Assembly (NCBI RefSeq): GCF_000426445.1
Contig: NZ_AUFJ01000012.1
Coordinates: 124,001 to 188,000 of the forward strand
From: Brevibacterium album DSM 18261
GTDB lineage: Bacteria; Actinomycetota; Actinomycetes; Actinomycetales; Brevibacteriaceae
Reading direction: 5' to 3'
Length of the DNA: 64,000 nucleotides
Part shown: in pieces, positions 1 to 8,219 of the stretch
Layout of the letters: each line of letters opens with the position of its first letter
How positions within the stretch are numbered: position 1 is the first letter of the stretch
Made by a program: the position numbers and the translations under genes
The notes under the pieces: generated by a model
Database searches by the model: none
What the model was told of the DNA's origin: nothing
The model's input: only the letters and a program-made list of their open reading frames with translations

Positions 1-26
1 CGGACGCGTGTCCACCGGACTCGTGC

Positions 27-1175
27 TCAGCCGTTCTGTGCTCGGCGGCCTCCGGCTCGGGGCATGCGCTCCAATATCCGCAGGCGGCTGAGGGTCCGTG
101 CGGCATCCTTCGGCGGAGTGGCTGAGGCGAGCATGCGTTCGGGCTCGGCGGTGCTCTCCACATGAAGGGGGATGTCCTCATCGCAGAGGACGTCGACCAG
201 GAGGCTGAGCCTCTGGAGGGGCTCGCGGCCCACTCCGGCGAGGTCCGGGACGGCATGGAGGTGCACGGCCGGGTGCGCCGAGGCCAGCGCCAGGTACTGG
301 TGCGTCCCCACGGCCCGTTCGCACAGCTCCCGGAAGGTGAAGGCGATGTCCGCTGTGCCCGGCCCTTCTGAGCCCTCGGGGCTTCCGAGGTCTCCCCGGC
401 GGGTGGGGCAGCTCAGGGTTAGGAGGCGCAGGCCCGCGAGGTCGACGGTCCGGCCCGGCTGGTGTGGGCGCAAGAGCTTCGGGGCGCGAGGCGCGAGGGT
501 CCAGGTGCCTGAGGCGAACCCGGTTCGCGCTGGCGTCTTCCCCTCGGGTCCGGCACCTTCCCGGAGCGAGGCGCTCTCAGCGTCCACTGTCCTCTCTGCC
601 TGCGCGATGCGCATGCGGTGGTCCGGGCCTGCGGGGGTGCCGATCACCCGGAGCCCGGCCTCGATCCGCGCGATGGCGGGCAGCGCGTGCTCGTGGAAGA
701 GGGGGTCGGGCAGCAGCCCTGCGGGCGGATAGTTGGAGGTGGCGATGAGCAGGATCCCTGCGTCGTCGATGAAGCGGAGGGCGGCGGTGAGGAACGCGGC
801 ATCGGCGACATCGTGGAGATGGAACTCGTCGAACATCACCGCGTGTGCGTCCCCCAGGGTCTGTGCCAGCGATGTGCGCAGCGGACGACGGGCGCGGGCG
901 ATCTCCGCGTGCAGGCGGCGGAAGAAGCCGTGGAAATGGAAACGCACCTTCCGCTCCGTGGGAACGGCCTCGAAGAGCGTCTGCGCGAGGAGCGTCTTGC
1001 CCCGGCCCGCGGGTCCCCACACGTACCAGCCGTGCTCATGCGGGGCAAGGGGGAGGCTCAGCTCTCCGATCACCTGTCGCTGTCCGGCGTCGTATTCGAG
1101 ACCGGGCCGCTCCGCCGCCGGGGCGAAGCGCGCCGCCGCGGCCCTCGCAAGTCTCCTCCGCGTGCGCCGTCCCAT
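27..1175 (-). CDS. zapE: AFG1/ZapE-family P-loop ATPase
   Basis: A 382-residue AFG1-like ATPase, related to the cell-division ATPase ZapE and mitochondrial Lace1/Afg1. A Walker A loop (GPAGRGKT, about residues 54-61), a Walker B run VMFDEFH and the family signature ATSNYPP near residue 155 are visible. ZapE in proteobacteria acts at the FtsZ ring; the actinobacterial role is not established. I prefer ATG at 1175, preceded by GGCAGGAGAGAG, over the in-frame TTG at 1196. A palindrome lies only 22 bases upstream of this start, so the divergent TetR protein may control it. The stretch between the P-loop domain and the C terminus (residues 200-260) is Pro/Ala-rich and poorly conserved in appearance. 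Confidence 0.88.
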   Translation of the reverse strand: MGRRTRRRLARAAAARFAPAAERPGLEYDAGQRQVIGELSLPLAPHEHGWYVWGPAGRGKTLLAQTLFEAVPTERKVRFHFHGFFRRLHAEIARARRPLRTSLAQTLGDAHAVMFDEFHLHDVADAAFLTAALRFIDDAGILLIATSNYPPAGLLPDPLFHEHALPAIARIEAGLRVIGTPAGPDHRMRIAQAERTVDAESASLREGAGPEGKTPARTGFASGTWTLAPRAPKLLRPHQPGRTVDLAGLRLLTLSCPTRRGDLGSPEGSEGPGTADIAFTFRELCERAVGTHQYLALASAHPAVHLHAVPDLAGVGREPLQRLSLLVDVLCDEDIPLHVESTAEPERMLASATPPKDAARTLSRLRILERMPRAGGRRAQNG

Positions 1176-1197
1176 CTCTCTCCTGCCCACCGGCAAT

Positions 1198-1219
1198 TTC
1201 CTCTACAGACGTAGAGGAA
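1198..1219. promoter_or_regulatory. palindromic operator 1 (TetR-type)
   Basis: Perfect inverted repeat TTCCTCTAC-AGAC-GTAGAGGAA with 9-base arms and a 4-base spacer, between the divergent ATPase and TetR genes. The core CTCTAC-N4-GTAGAG recurs 33 bases away (centre to centre), as expected of an autoregulating TetR protein binding a tandem site. Confidence 0.75.
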
Positions 1220-1230
1220 CTCATGCCCTC

Positions 1231-1252
1231 AGACTCTACGCCTGTAGAGTCT
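1231..1252. promoter_or_regulatory. palindromic operator 2 (TetR-type)
   Basis: Perfect inverted repeat AGACTCTAC-GCCT-GTAGAGTCT, same CTCTAC-N4-GTAGAG core as the site at 1198. It would sit inside the regulator gene if the upstream ATG at 1223 were used, which argues for the start at 1340. Confidence 0.75.
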
Positions 1253-1339
1253 GGGAGGGAAAGCCTTACTCTGCGCGGAGAGGAGAGGGAGGCGTTCCCC
1301 GCTGCAGGGCTCGGGAGATACGGGAGAGGGGAGGAACGG

Positions 1340-2101
1340 GTGTCCAGGGGAGACGAGCGCAGGGCGCTCATCGCAGACCACGCCATCGCGGTGCTCGCGG
1401 AGGGCGGGGCCCGTGCGCTCACCCACAAGGCTGTGGACGCGCATGCTGGATTGCCCGCCGGCTCCGCCTCCTACCACTTCCGCTCGCGGAGTGCGCTCGT
1501 CGGGGCGGTGGTCGAGCGGATCAGGCAGGGTTCGCGGGAGGCCTTCGACGCTGCGCGCACGATGATGCCGGACGCTGCTGGGAAGCCGGACCCGGCAGCG
1601 GCCTGGGGCGTCGCCGGCGCGGCGGACCCTGCCGGAGTGCTCGGGCGGAGCGGGACACACGGCCTCGATGCGGAACCCGGCCCTGCTGCACCCGGACCGG
1701 ATGCGGGACTCACCCTGGATGCGGTCACGGCCGTGATGACCGAGCATCTGCGCCTGCTCACCTCGGAACGGCGTGCCCCGGCACTGGCCGTGCTCGCCCT
1801 GCTGCCCGAGGTGGCGGGTGAGCCCCGGCTCCGCGATGCGCTCACCCGCTGCCTGTTCTCGCGCGCACTGGCCGTCGAGCTGCTGCAGCGGCTGGGCTCC
1901 CCTGAACCGGAGGCCGATGCCGCAGACCTGCTCGACCTCCTCACCGGGATGCTCGTGACCCGGCTGTTTGCGGACGGGCCCGGAGATCCGGCGCGACCGA
2001 TCGCGCGCTTCCTGCGGACGTGCGTGGGGCCTCGGGACGCTGACTGTGCTCAGACCGCCGAACGAGCAAGCTGCGCCGACCGTGCAGAGCACGCCGACTG
2101 A
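1340..2101 (+). CDS. TetR-family transcriptional regulator
   Basis: A 253-residue TetR-like repressor. The N-terminal helix-turn-helix is seen as ERRALIADHAIAVLAEGG followed by ALTHKAVDAHAGLPAGSASY with the usual YHFRSRSALV closing helix. The GTG at 1340 is chosen: it is preceded by GGGAGAGGGGAGGAACGG and gives a normal TetR N terminus, whereas the in-frame ATG at 1223 adds about 39 residues and would swallow an operator. A Gly/Pro/Ala-rich insert lies near residues 75-120 in the ligand domain. Effector unknown. Two matching palindromes upstream suggest autoregulation and control of the divergent ATPase gene. Confidence 0.85.
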   Translation: MSRGDERRALIADHAIAVLAEGGARALTHKAVDAHAGLPAGSASYHFRSRSALVGAVVERIRQGSREAFDAARTMMPDAAGKPDPAAAWGVAGAADPAGVLGRSGTHGLDAEPGPAAPGPDAGLTLDAVTAVMTEHLRLLTSERRAPALAVLALLPEVAGEPRLRDALTRCLFSRALAVELLQRLGSPEPEADAADLLDLLTGMLVTRLFADGPGDPARPIARFLRTCVGPRDADCAQTAERASCADRAEHAD

Positions 2102-2170
2102 CCACGACCCATCATCCGAACAGTGAGCGCCGGCCAGGTCAGGCGCGCCGGGGTCCCCGCCCGGCACATC

Positions 2171-3322
2171 TCACTCCTCGCGAGCCTCGCGGGTGGAGGC
2201 GACGTCGTCGACGATCGCCACGATGAACTCCGCGCTGCTGATGAGCGCGCCGTAGAGCGGCCATCCGGTGCGGGGGAGCGCGCCGTCGGCGGACATCTCC
2301 TCCGTCAGCCGGTGCAGGCGCTCGCGGACGGGCTCCACGTGGGCATCGGGATCGGCGATGGCACGGCCGGCGTCCCCGAGGATCGCGGACCACTCCTCGC
2401 GGAAGCGGGTGTCCCAGCCGCCCTCCTGTGCCGATGCCTCGCGCAGCGTCCGCACGAGGTTGCGCAGATGGGAGACGCTCTCGTCGACCCGGCCGAGGAT
2501 CTGCTCATAGCCCGGCTCCTCCCGGCCCCGCCGCGTGCGCAGCAGCCGCCGGGGATTCGCCCAGCGGCTCTCGCGAGCGCCCCGGACCGTCTGCCAGGCG
2601 GAGTCCAGGTCCTCGCTCATGGACTGGGTCTCGGCCATCCACGCCTCGGCGCGGTCCGTGTCCCACGACGAGGCGAACTCCTCCGCCATGCTCACGAGCA
2701 CCTCGCCCATGCGCCGGTTGATGCTGTCCACATAGCGGGCGGCCTCGCGATCGCGCAGCGGCGGGAGCAGGAGGAGGTTCGCAGCGATGCCCACCCCGGC
2801 GCCCACCGCGACCTCGAGGAGGCGGTCGTCCAGCAGCGGGGCCTGCTCGTCGAAGCCGGCCCCCAGGACGAAGATCGCGGTGGTCGCGACGGCCACGCCC
2901 TCCGTGCGCAGGCCCGGCACGCGAGCGAGTGCCAGACCCACCAGCAGGGCCAGCGCGAAGGTCCACAGGCTCACACCCAGATAGTTCCCGATGACGAAGG
3001 AGAGCCCCACGCCCAGCCATGAGGCCACGGTGGTCTGCAGACCGCGGCGCACGGACTGGTAGAGCGTGGGGAAGACGGTGAGGAGAGCCACCCACGGCGC
3101 GAGGAAGGGGACGGGGGACTCGAGGACGTTGACCGCGAGCCACCACGCGGCGGTCGCGGCGACCACGGACTTGGCGACCTGCAGGAGGTCCGAGGCGATC
3201 TCGGGGCGGGCGGCTGCGCGGAGGACGCCGACCGTCGTGTCGAGCGGGTGGGCGGCTGCGCTGCGGATGCGCGAGAGCACCCCGTCCTCGCGGTGCGGGG
3301 TGCTCCTGTGCGACTGCGTCAT
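2171..3322 (-). CDS. FUSC/aromatic-acid-exporter-like membrane protein
   Basis: 383 residues: six closely packed hydrophobic helices in residues about 30-190 (for example AWWLAVNVLESPVPFLAPWV and a later LLLLPPL), then a soluble helical domain of about 190 residues with Arg/Glu-rich helices. This is the layout of FUSC/ArAE-type proteins, which export aromatic acids or bear uncharacterised roles. ATG at 3322 is preceded by CTCGGAGAGT, a good ribosome site; the reading frame is open further upstream but that part holds the intergenic hairpin at 3358-3419. It is convergent with the TetR gene. Substrate cannot be inferred. Confidence 0.75.
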   Translation of the reverse strand: MTQSHRSTPHREDGVLSRIRSAAAHPLDTTVGVLRAAARPEIASDLLQVAKSVVAATAAWWLAVNVLESPVPFLAPWVALLTVFPTLYQSVRRGLQTTVASWLGVGLSFVIGNYLGVSLWTFALALLVGLALARVPGLRTEGVAVATTAIFVLGAGFDEQAPLLDDRLLEVAVGAGVGIAANLLLLPPLRDREAARYVDSINRRMGEVLVSMAEEFASSWDTDRAEAWMAETQSMSEDLDSAWQTVRGARESRWANPRRLLRTRRGREEPGYEQILGRVDESVSHLRNLVRTLREASAQEGGWDTRFREEWSAILGDAGRAIADPDAHVEPVRERLHRLTEEMSADGALPRTGWPLYGALISSAEFIVAIVDDVASTREAREE

Positions 3323-3357
3323 ACTCTCCGAGCGTAGTGCGGAACCGGGCGTCGTTG

Positions 3358-3419
3358 GCCACCCCTTGTGCCGCTGAACGCCCCGATGTATCTGGGCGGC
3401 CAGCGGCACAAGGGGTGGC
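3358..3419. terminator. long intergenic hairpin downstream of the TAXI TRAP operon
   Basis: A 19-base perfect inverted repeat (arms 3358-3376 and 3401-3419, GCCACCCCTTGTGCCGCTG and complement) with a second short CGCCC/GGGCG stem inside the loop. It lies after the stop of the solute-binding gene (minus strand) and before the FUSC gene. No T-tract follows on the minus strand, so it may be a transcript-end or stability hairpin rather than a canonical intrinsic terminator. Confidence 0.6.
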
Positions 3420-3474
3420 AGGCCTCGTCACGCGGACCGTTCACTCACACACGCGCGTGAGCGGGGCACGGGCC

Positions 3475-4635
3475 TCAGCCCATCGCCTCGGGATCGTCGG
3501 TGGCCTTCGCGATGCCGTGCTCCTCGCGCCATTCGATCCAGGCCGGCAGCATCTCCTCGTCGGAGTAGTCTTCGGCCGTCTCCATGAAGGCCGCCCACTC
3601 CTCGTCGAGGCGCTCGCCGCGCTCCAGCAGCTCCTCCTGCTGCGCCTGGGCCTCCGGAGTCCAGCGGCCCTGCTCCTCGAGCCAGCGGACGAGCCCCGGG
3701 TGGTAGGGCACCTCGCGGGGCATGTCCTCGACGAGCTCGGGGTTCCACCGCGGCATGTTGATGGTGGCGTTCTCGTACTTGGGGAACGTCTTCGCGATGG
3801 AGGAGACGAGGGCGTAGACCTCGTCCTCCGGCATATCCGAGTACCCGGCCAGCGGCAGCGTGTAGACGAAGCCGTTGACCTCCTCGCCCTCCTCCATGCC
3901 CGGCGCGTCCTCGAAGGGGAGCACGTTGACGGAGGGCGCCTTCTCGGTGACCCGGGCGACCGCCTCCTCGTCGTTCGGGTCGAGGTCGATCCAGGAGACG
4001 TCCACCTGGGATTCGAGCTCGTAGAGCGCTGCGCCGTAGACCTGCTGGTAGAGCATGTCGATCTTGCCCTGTTTGAGCGCTTCCGTCTGCTCGCCGTAGG
4101 CCACGCTCACCGACTGCACGTCGTCACGGGTGAGCCCGCCGTAGGCCAGATAGGCGTCGATCTTCTGGTTCACCGAGGGGTTCGCGGTGATGTAGGGGAC
4201 CTTCCTGCCCTCGAGGTCCGCGACCTCCTCGATGCCGTCGGCCTTCCGGGTGAGCAGCGAGTGCGCGGAGTGCGGGGCCCAGACCACGCGCGTGTCCTGC
4301 GGTCCCCAGTCCTCGTTGGCGAACTCGTTGACGCCCTCGAAGCCGAAGATGTACTCATCGCCCAGACGGCCCATCGTCGCGGCCCCGGCCCGCACGGAGG
4401 CGAGTCGGCCGATCGCGGTGTCCGAGGCGATGATCCGCACGCGGGAGCCCGTGTCGTTCGAGACCTGGTTGGCGACGGCGGAGAGGTCCGCATAGGTGGC
4501 GGTGCCGGTGCCGTAGGTGGAGAACACGAACGGATCGCGCAGCCCGCTCTCCGTCATCTCCGTCTGCGCCTGGCAGCCCGTGAGCAGGAGCGCGGCGGCG
4601 GTCAGCCCCGCCAGCAGTGCCTTGGTGCGCCTCAT
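3475..4635 (-). CDS. TAXI-family TRAP transporter solute-binding lipoprotein
   Basis: 386 residues. Signal peptide with lipobox AALLLTGC (Cys about 20) then a TAXI fold: VFSTYGTGTATYADLSAVAN near residue 37, the motif for sensing a ligand in TAXI proteins, and IASDTAIGRLASVRAGAATMG. TAXI proteins deliver organic acids to a fused TRAP permease. The start ATG at 4635 overlaps the permease stop by four bases (ATGA), so the two are translationally coupled; permease comes first. The C terminus (residues 300-386) is longer and more charged than usual, with coiled-coil-like Glu/Arg helices. Ligand not predictable. Confidence 0.9.
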   Translation of the reverse strand: MRRTKALLAGLTAAALLLTGCQAQTEMTESGLRDPFVFSTYGTGTATYADLSAVANQVSNDTGSRVRIIASDTAIGRLASVRAGAATMGRLGDEYIFGFEGVNEFANEDWGPQDTRVVWAPHSAHSLLTRKADGIEEVADLEGRKVPYITANPSVNQKIDAYLAYGGLTRDDVQSVSVAYGEQTEALKQGKIDMLYQQVYGAALYELESQVDVSWIDLDPNDEEAVARVTEKAPSVNVLPFEDAPGMEEGEEVNGFVYTLPLAGYSDMPEDEVYALVSSIAKTFPKYENATINMPRWNPELVEDMPREVPYHPGLVRWLEEQGRWTPEAQAQQEELLERGERLDEEWAAFMETAEDYSDEEMLPAWIEWREEHGIAKATDDPEAMG

Positions 4636-6809
4636 GACTGCGCCTTTCCGTTCGAGGTGGTGGATGCCGCGGCCGAGGCGCCGGGAGCGGTGCCTGCCGC
4701 GGTCGCCGGGGCGGCCTCGGCGGCGGGCCTCCGGCCCGTGAAGTACGTGAGGAGGATGCCCGCGAGCCCGATCCCCAGGCCCATGAGCGCGGCCGTCGTG
4801 GTCGGCCAGAACATGAGGAGGCCGCCGGCGGCGAGGACGATGCGGACGAGCGTGCCCGCGCGGCGGTCCGCGGCCGTCACGAAGCCCTCGAAGGCGGAGG
4901 CGAGGAAGTACACGCCGGCCATCGCGGTGAGCAGGGCCAGCACGATCTCCGTGAACGTCGACTCCTGGGCCACGAGGGCCGGGTTGAGGACGAACGCGAA
5001 CGGCACGATGTACTTCACCGCGCCCAGGCGCATGGCCGTGAGCGAGGTGGCCATGGGCGGGGTGCCGGCGATGTTCGCCGCGGCGAAGGAGGCCAGCGCG
5101 ACCGGCGGGGTGATGTAGGAGACCGTCGCCCAGTAGATGACGAAGAGGTGGGCGGCGATGGGATTCACCGCGATGGTCTCGCCGAACACCACGAAGGGCT
5201 CGGTGGTGAGCGCCGGCGCCAGGACGATCGCGAGCAGCACGTAGACGGCCGAGACCGTCATGCCCATGCCCAGGACGAACGAGGTGACTGCTCCGGCCAG
5301 CAGCATGAGCCACAGGTTGTCGCCCACGAGGCGGATGAGCTCGGTGGCGAGCGAGAGGCTCACGCCCGTCATCGACAGCCCGCCCACGATGAGGCCCACG
5401 CCGGCGATGATGCCCACGATCTCCGCCACGGTCCGGCCGGAGGTGAAGACGAAGTCCAGGAAGGAGCGCGGGGTGAGCCGGTGCTTCTTCATGAACAGCA
5501 TGCACACGAGGAGGAAGGCGATGACCCAGAAGGGCGCCTGCGTCTCGTTCTGCGTGACGACCATGAGGACGACGAGGCCGATGAGCGCGATCAGGTACGG
5601 CAGGCCCTTCATGACCGTGGGGACGAGCTGCGGCAGCGCCGCCTTCGGCATGCCGCGCAGACCGCTCTTGGCGGAGTAGGCGTCCACCTGGAGGAAGATG
5701 CCCCAGTAGTAGAGGAAGGCGGGGATGGCCGCGGCCAGGGCGATCTCACCGTAGGGCACGCCCACGAAGGAGACCATGAGGAACGCCGCGGTGCCCATGA
5801 TGGGCGGGGTGATGGTGCCGCCCGTGGCCGCGGTGGCCTCGATGCCGGCGGCGTAGCGGCCGGGGAAGCCGGTGCGCTTCATCGCGGGGATCGTCATGGG
5901 GCCGGTCGTGAGCACATTGGACACGGCGGAGCCCGACATCATGCCCATCGCGGCGGAGGAGACGACGGAGACCTTGGCCGAGCCGCCGCGGAAGCGGCCG
6001 AACACGCTCATGGCGAGGTTGTAGAAGAAGGTCGCACCGCCGGAGAACTGGAGGGCGACGCCGAAGATGAGGAAGCCCACGAGGATGCTCGCCGCGGTCT
6101 GCAGCGGCAGGCCGAGGATCGAGTCGACGCCCATCGCGTGGATCTGGGCGGTCAGCGGCAGGGAGAAGGGAATGCCCTCGAGGAAGGTGATGGGCACGCC
6201 TGCGGCGAACACGGGGTAGAGCGAGAACACGAAGGCGATCACGGTGACGACGAGGCCGGCCGTGCGGCGCAGCGCCTCGAGCACGAGGAACCAGAGGACG
6301 AAGGCGAGGACCGTGGCGCTCGTGGGGGCGATGTAGTCCCAGCCGCGCTCCGAGATGCGCTGTCCCTGCGCGCCCAGATAGGCGGTGGTGGCGAAGACGA
6401 TGACGGCCAGCGCGATGTCGTACCAGGGGACCGAGGTGCGAGGCCGGTCCGCCCGCTTCCGCAGGGGGAAGACGATGAAGACGATGGGCAGGAAGGCCGC
6501 GAGCAGCCAGTACAGGAAGGTGTTGGTGAGGATCGTGAGCCCGCCCAGGTTCCACAGGAACGACTGGTTGAGCACGAGGACCACGCCTGCCACCGTGAGG
6601 ACCATGACGACCACGCGCCAGAACAGGGGCAGACCCGGGCCGGACTCGCTGGGGTCCTCGAGGCTGTCGACGGCGGCGCTCTCACCGGCTGCGAGGTCCG
6701 CCGCTGCGGTGCTGGAAGGGGGGCGGTTCGCTGCCGTCCCGTCCGGGGCCTCGGGATCGGGCGTGACCGCGCCGCCTCGCGCGGCGGCACCGGTGTCTGG
6801 CGTGCTCAT
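4632..6809 (-). CDS. TRAP transporter fused permease (DctQ-DctM type)
   Basis: 725 residues with about 16-18 membrane segments: a proline/alanine-rich cytosolic N terminus (1-65), a DctQ-like four-helix part (about 65-230), then the DctM-like half with SGSAVSNVLTTGPMTIPAMK and GGTITPPIMGTAAFLM, the conserved TRAP substrate-translocation motifs, and the family-typical YITPPVALASFAAANIAGT. Fused permeases partner with TAXI binding proteins, as here. ATG at 6809 has GACGAGGTGCAG upstream; a GTG six bases earlier is possible. The C-terminal tail is low-complexity Ala/Pro. Likely imports a carboxylate by sodium symport. Confidence 0.92.
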   Translation of the reverse strand: MSTPDTGAAARGGAVTPDPEAPDGTAANRPPSSTAAADLAAGESAAVDSLEDPSESGPGLPLFWRVVVMVLTVAGVVLVLNQSFLWNLGGLTILTNTFLYWLLAAFLPIVFIVFPLRKRADRPRTSVPWYDIALAVIVFATTAYLGAQGQRISERGWDYIAPTSATVLAFVLWFLVLEALRRTAGLVVTVIAFVFSLYPVFAAGVPITFLEGIPFSLPLTAQIHAMGVDSILGLPLQTAASILVGFLIFGVALQFSGGATFFYNLAMSVFGRFRGGSAKVSVVSSAAMGMMSGSAVSNVLTTGPMTIPAMKRTGFPGRYAAGIEATAATGGTITPPIMGTAAFLMVSFVGVPYGEIALAAAIPAFLYYWGIFLQVDAYSAKSGLRGMPKAALPQLVPTVMKGLPYLIALIGLVVLMVVTQNETQAPFWVIAFLLVCMLFMKKHRLTPRSFLDFVFTSGRTVAEIVGIIAGVGLIVGGLSMTGVSLSLATELIRLVGDNLWLMLLAGAVTSFVLGMGMTVSAVYVLLAIVLAPALTTEPFVVFGETIAVNPIAAHLFVIYWATVSYITPPVALASFAAANIAGTPPMATSLTAMRLGAVKYIVPFAFVLNPALVAQESTFTEIVLALLTAMAGVYFLASAFEGFVTAADRRAGTLVRIVLAAGGLLMFWPTTTAALMGLGIGLAGILLTYFTGRRPAAEAAPATAAGTAPGASAAASTTSNGKAQS

Positions 6810-6868
6810 CTGCACCTCGTCAGGGTTGTCGTTCCGTCTTGGCTGTTCGTTCGATCAGCTGCGGAGAG

Positions 6869-6884
6869 CGAACGGGGCCGTTCG
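6869..6884. promoter_or_regulatory. inverted repeat upstream of TAXI TRAP operon
   Basis: CGAACGG-GG-CCGTTCG, 7-base perfect arms, 60 bases upstream of the permease start. Flanking AGAGC/GCTCT extend the pairing with one bulge. Could be an operator or a leader hairpin; no regulator is adjacent. Confidence 0.4.
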
Positions 6885-7080
6885 GCTCTCGAGGGGTTCA
6901 CCTCACGCCGACCTTTCCGGATGCGGCGAGCCTCTGCGGTCGCCGTGGTCCCGGTCACGGGTGAGGAAGCTCGCACAGGCTACAGCGCAACCCGCCATTC
7001 ATGCCAGTTCTGCACGCAATGCGGATTCAGGCATGTCCAGTTTGCAAATATCGGGGCGGGTCTTCGAGACCTCTCCGTTG

Positions 7081-7133
7081 TGGTCTGCCGTGCGAACGCG
7101 ATCGGGGCGAATCCGCGTTCGCACGGCAGACGA
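7081..7133 (-). repeat. dispersed hairpin element, copy 1
   Basis: A perfect 18-base stem (7083-7100 with 7114-7131) around a 13-base loop. Its reverse complement matches 18222-18274 at 47 of 53 positions, including the loop, so this is a dispersed element present twice in opposite orientation. It lies after the stop of the D-2-hydroxyacid dehydrogenase gene on the minus strand. Confidence 0.75.
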
Positions 7134-7238
7134 CCGCGAGGATCTGGGGGCGCCGGGAGGGTGGGCTCTGCGGCCTCCCGCCGACCGGAGGCGCGTGGCT
7201 GCGGCCGGAGGCGGTCGACCGCAGCAGGGGGAAGGGCC

Positions 7239-8219
7239 TCAGCGGTTCAGCTGGCAGCGCAGGCGCTCGCCGCGCACGGCACGGCCCATCTCCTCGGCCG
7301 CGAAGAGCTGCAGGTTGGCAAGCGAGCGCTCCGAGTAGAACGCGGCGTGCGGGGTGAGCAGCGTCCGCGGGGCGCTGCGCAGCGGATGCCCGGCCTCCAG
7401 CGGCTCGCTCTCGAACACGTCGAGGCCGAGGCCGCCGAGGCGCCCGGCGGTGACGGCCTCGGCGGCCGCCCGGGTGTCCACGAGCGCGCCGCGTGCGGTG
7501 TTGACGAGGATCGCGGTGTCCTTCATCGCGGCAATCGCGCTCGCGTCGATGAGATGACGGGTCTCCGGTGTGAGCGGAGCGTGGACGGACACGATGTCGG
7601 CGCTCTCCAGCAGCTCCTCGAGGCTCACGAGCCCGATGCCCTCGGCGGCCACGGCCGCGGGGTCCGCATACGGGTCGTAGGCGATGACGCGGGCGCCGAA
7701 GGCCCGGAGCCTGGCGGCCACCCTGCGGCCGATCTGGCCGGTGCCCACGAGGCCGCAGGTGACGTCGGAGACCGCGGGGACGGGGCCGAGGCCGGCCGTC
7801 GTGACCCAGCCGTCCTCCGAACCGGTGAGCGCGGCGTGGTGCTCGGTCACCCTGCGCAGGACCGTGAGGGCGAGGGTCACGGTGTGGTCGGCGACGGTGT
7901 CGGCGCCGTAGTCCGGCACATTGCACACGCGGACCCCGTGCCGGGTCGCCGCCTCGAAGTCGATCGTCTCGTATCCGATCCCGTAGCGGATGACGGTGGC
8001 ACCGGGTGCCAGTCCGGCCAGCACCGCATCGGTGATCTGCGCATAGGCGAGCATCACGACGTCCGCTCCCGCGGTGAGGGCGGCGACCTCGGCCTCGGCG
8101 ACGACGTCCTCGCGGACGATGAGCTCCGCGCAGGTCTCTGCGGCGATCCGCTTCTCCTCCGCGAGGTCCGGGAACGTCTGGTCCGTGATGACGACCCGGG
8201 CCCGGCGGCCTGCGGGCAT
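7239..8219 (-). CDS. D-2-hydroxyacid dehydrogenase (NAD-binding)
   Basis: 326 residues of the D-isomer-specific 2-hydroxyacid dehydrogenase family (SerA/GhrA/LdhA relatives). The Rossmann motif GLVGTGQIGRRVA is near residue 143; the catalytic Arg lies in NTARGALVD, Glu in FESEPLEAGHPL and His in LLTPHAAFYS. It is the last gene of the DctPQM-aldolase operon and its ATG overlaps the aldolase stop by one base (TGATG). Context suggests it reduces the aldehyde or 2-keto acid made by the aldolase (glyoxylate, hydroxypyruvate or a related compound); the exact substrate is inference. Confidence 0.88.
   Translation of the reverse strand: MPAGRRARVVITDQTFPDLAEEKRIAAETCAELIVREDVVAEAEVAALTAGADVVMLAYAQITDAVLAGLAPGATVIRYGIGYETIDFEAATRHGVRVCNVPDYGADTVADHTVTLALTVLRRVTEHHAALTGSEDGWVTTAGLGPVPAVSDVTCGLVGTGQIGRRVAARLRAFGARVIAYDPYADPAAVAAEGIGLVSLEELLESADIVSVHAPLTPETRHLIDASAIAAMKDTAILVNTARGALVDTRAAAEAVTAGRLGGLGLDVFESEPLEAGHPLRSAPRTLLTPHAAFYSERSLANLQLFAAEEMGRAVRGERLRCQLNR

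Larger units (their letters stand above)
6810..7238. other. 429-base intergenic region upstream of the TAXI operon
   Basis: No gene is supported here. It should contain the minus-strand promoter of the TAXI operon, though I cannot fix a convincing -35/-10 pair. It holds an inverted repeat at 6869-6884 (CGAACGG-GG-CCGTTCG, within a slightly bulged longer match) that could be an operator, and copy 1 of the dispersed 53-base hairpin element at 7081-7133. The segment 6990-7060 is less GC-rich than the surroundings. Confidence 0.6.

Noticed and set aside
1223-1339. Longer TetR start at ATG 1223
   Set aside because: It would place an operator inside the gene and adds a non-TetR N terminus; GTG 1340 has a better ribosome site.
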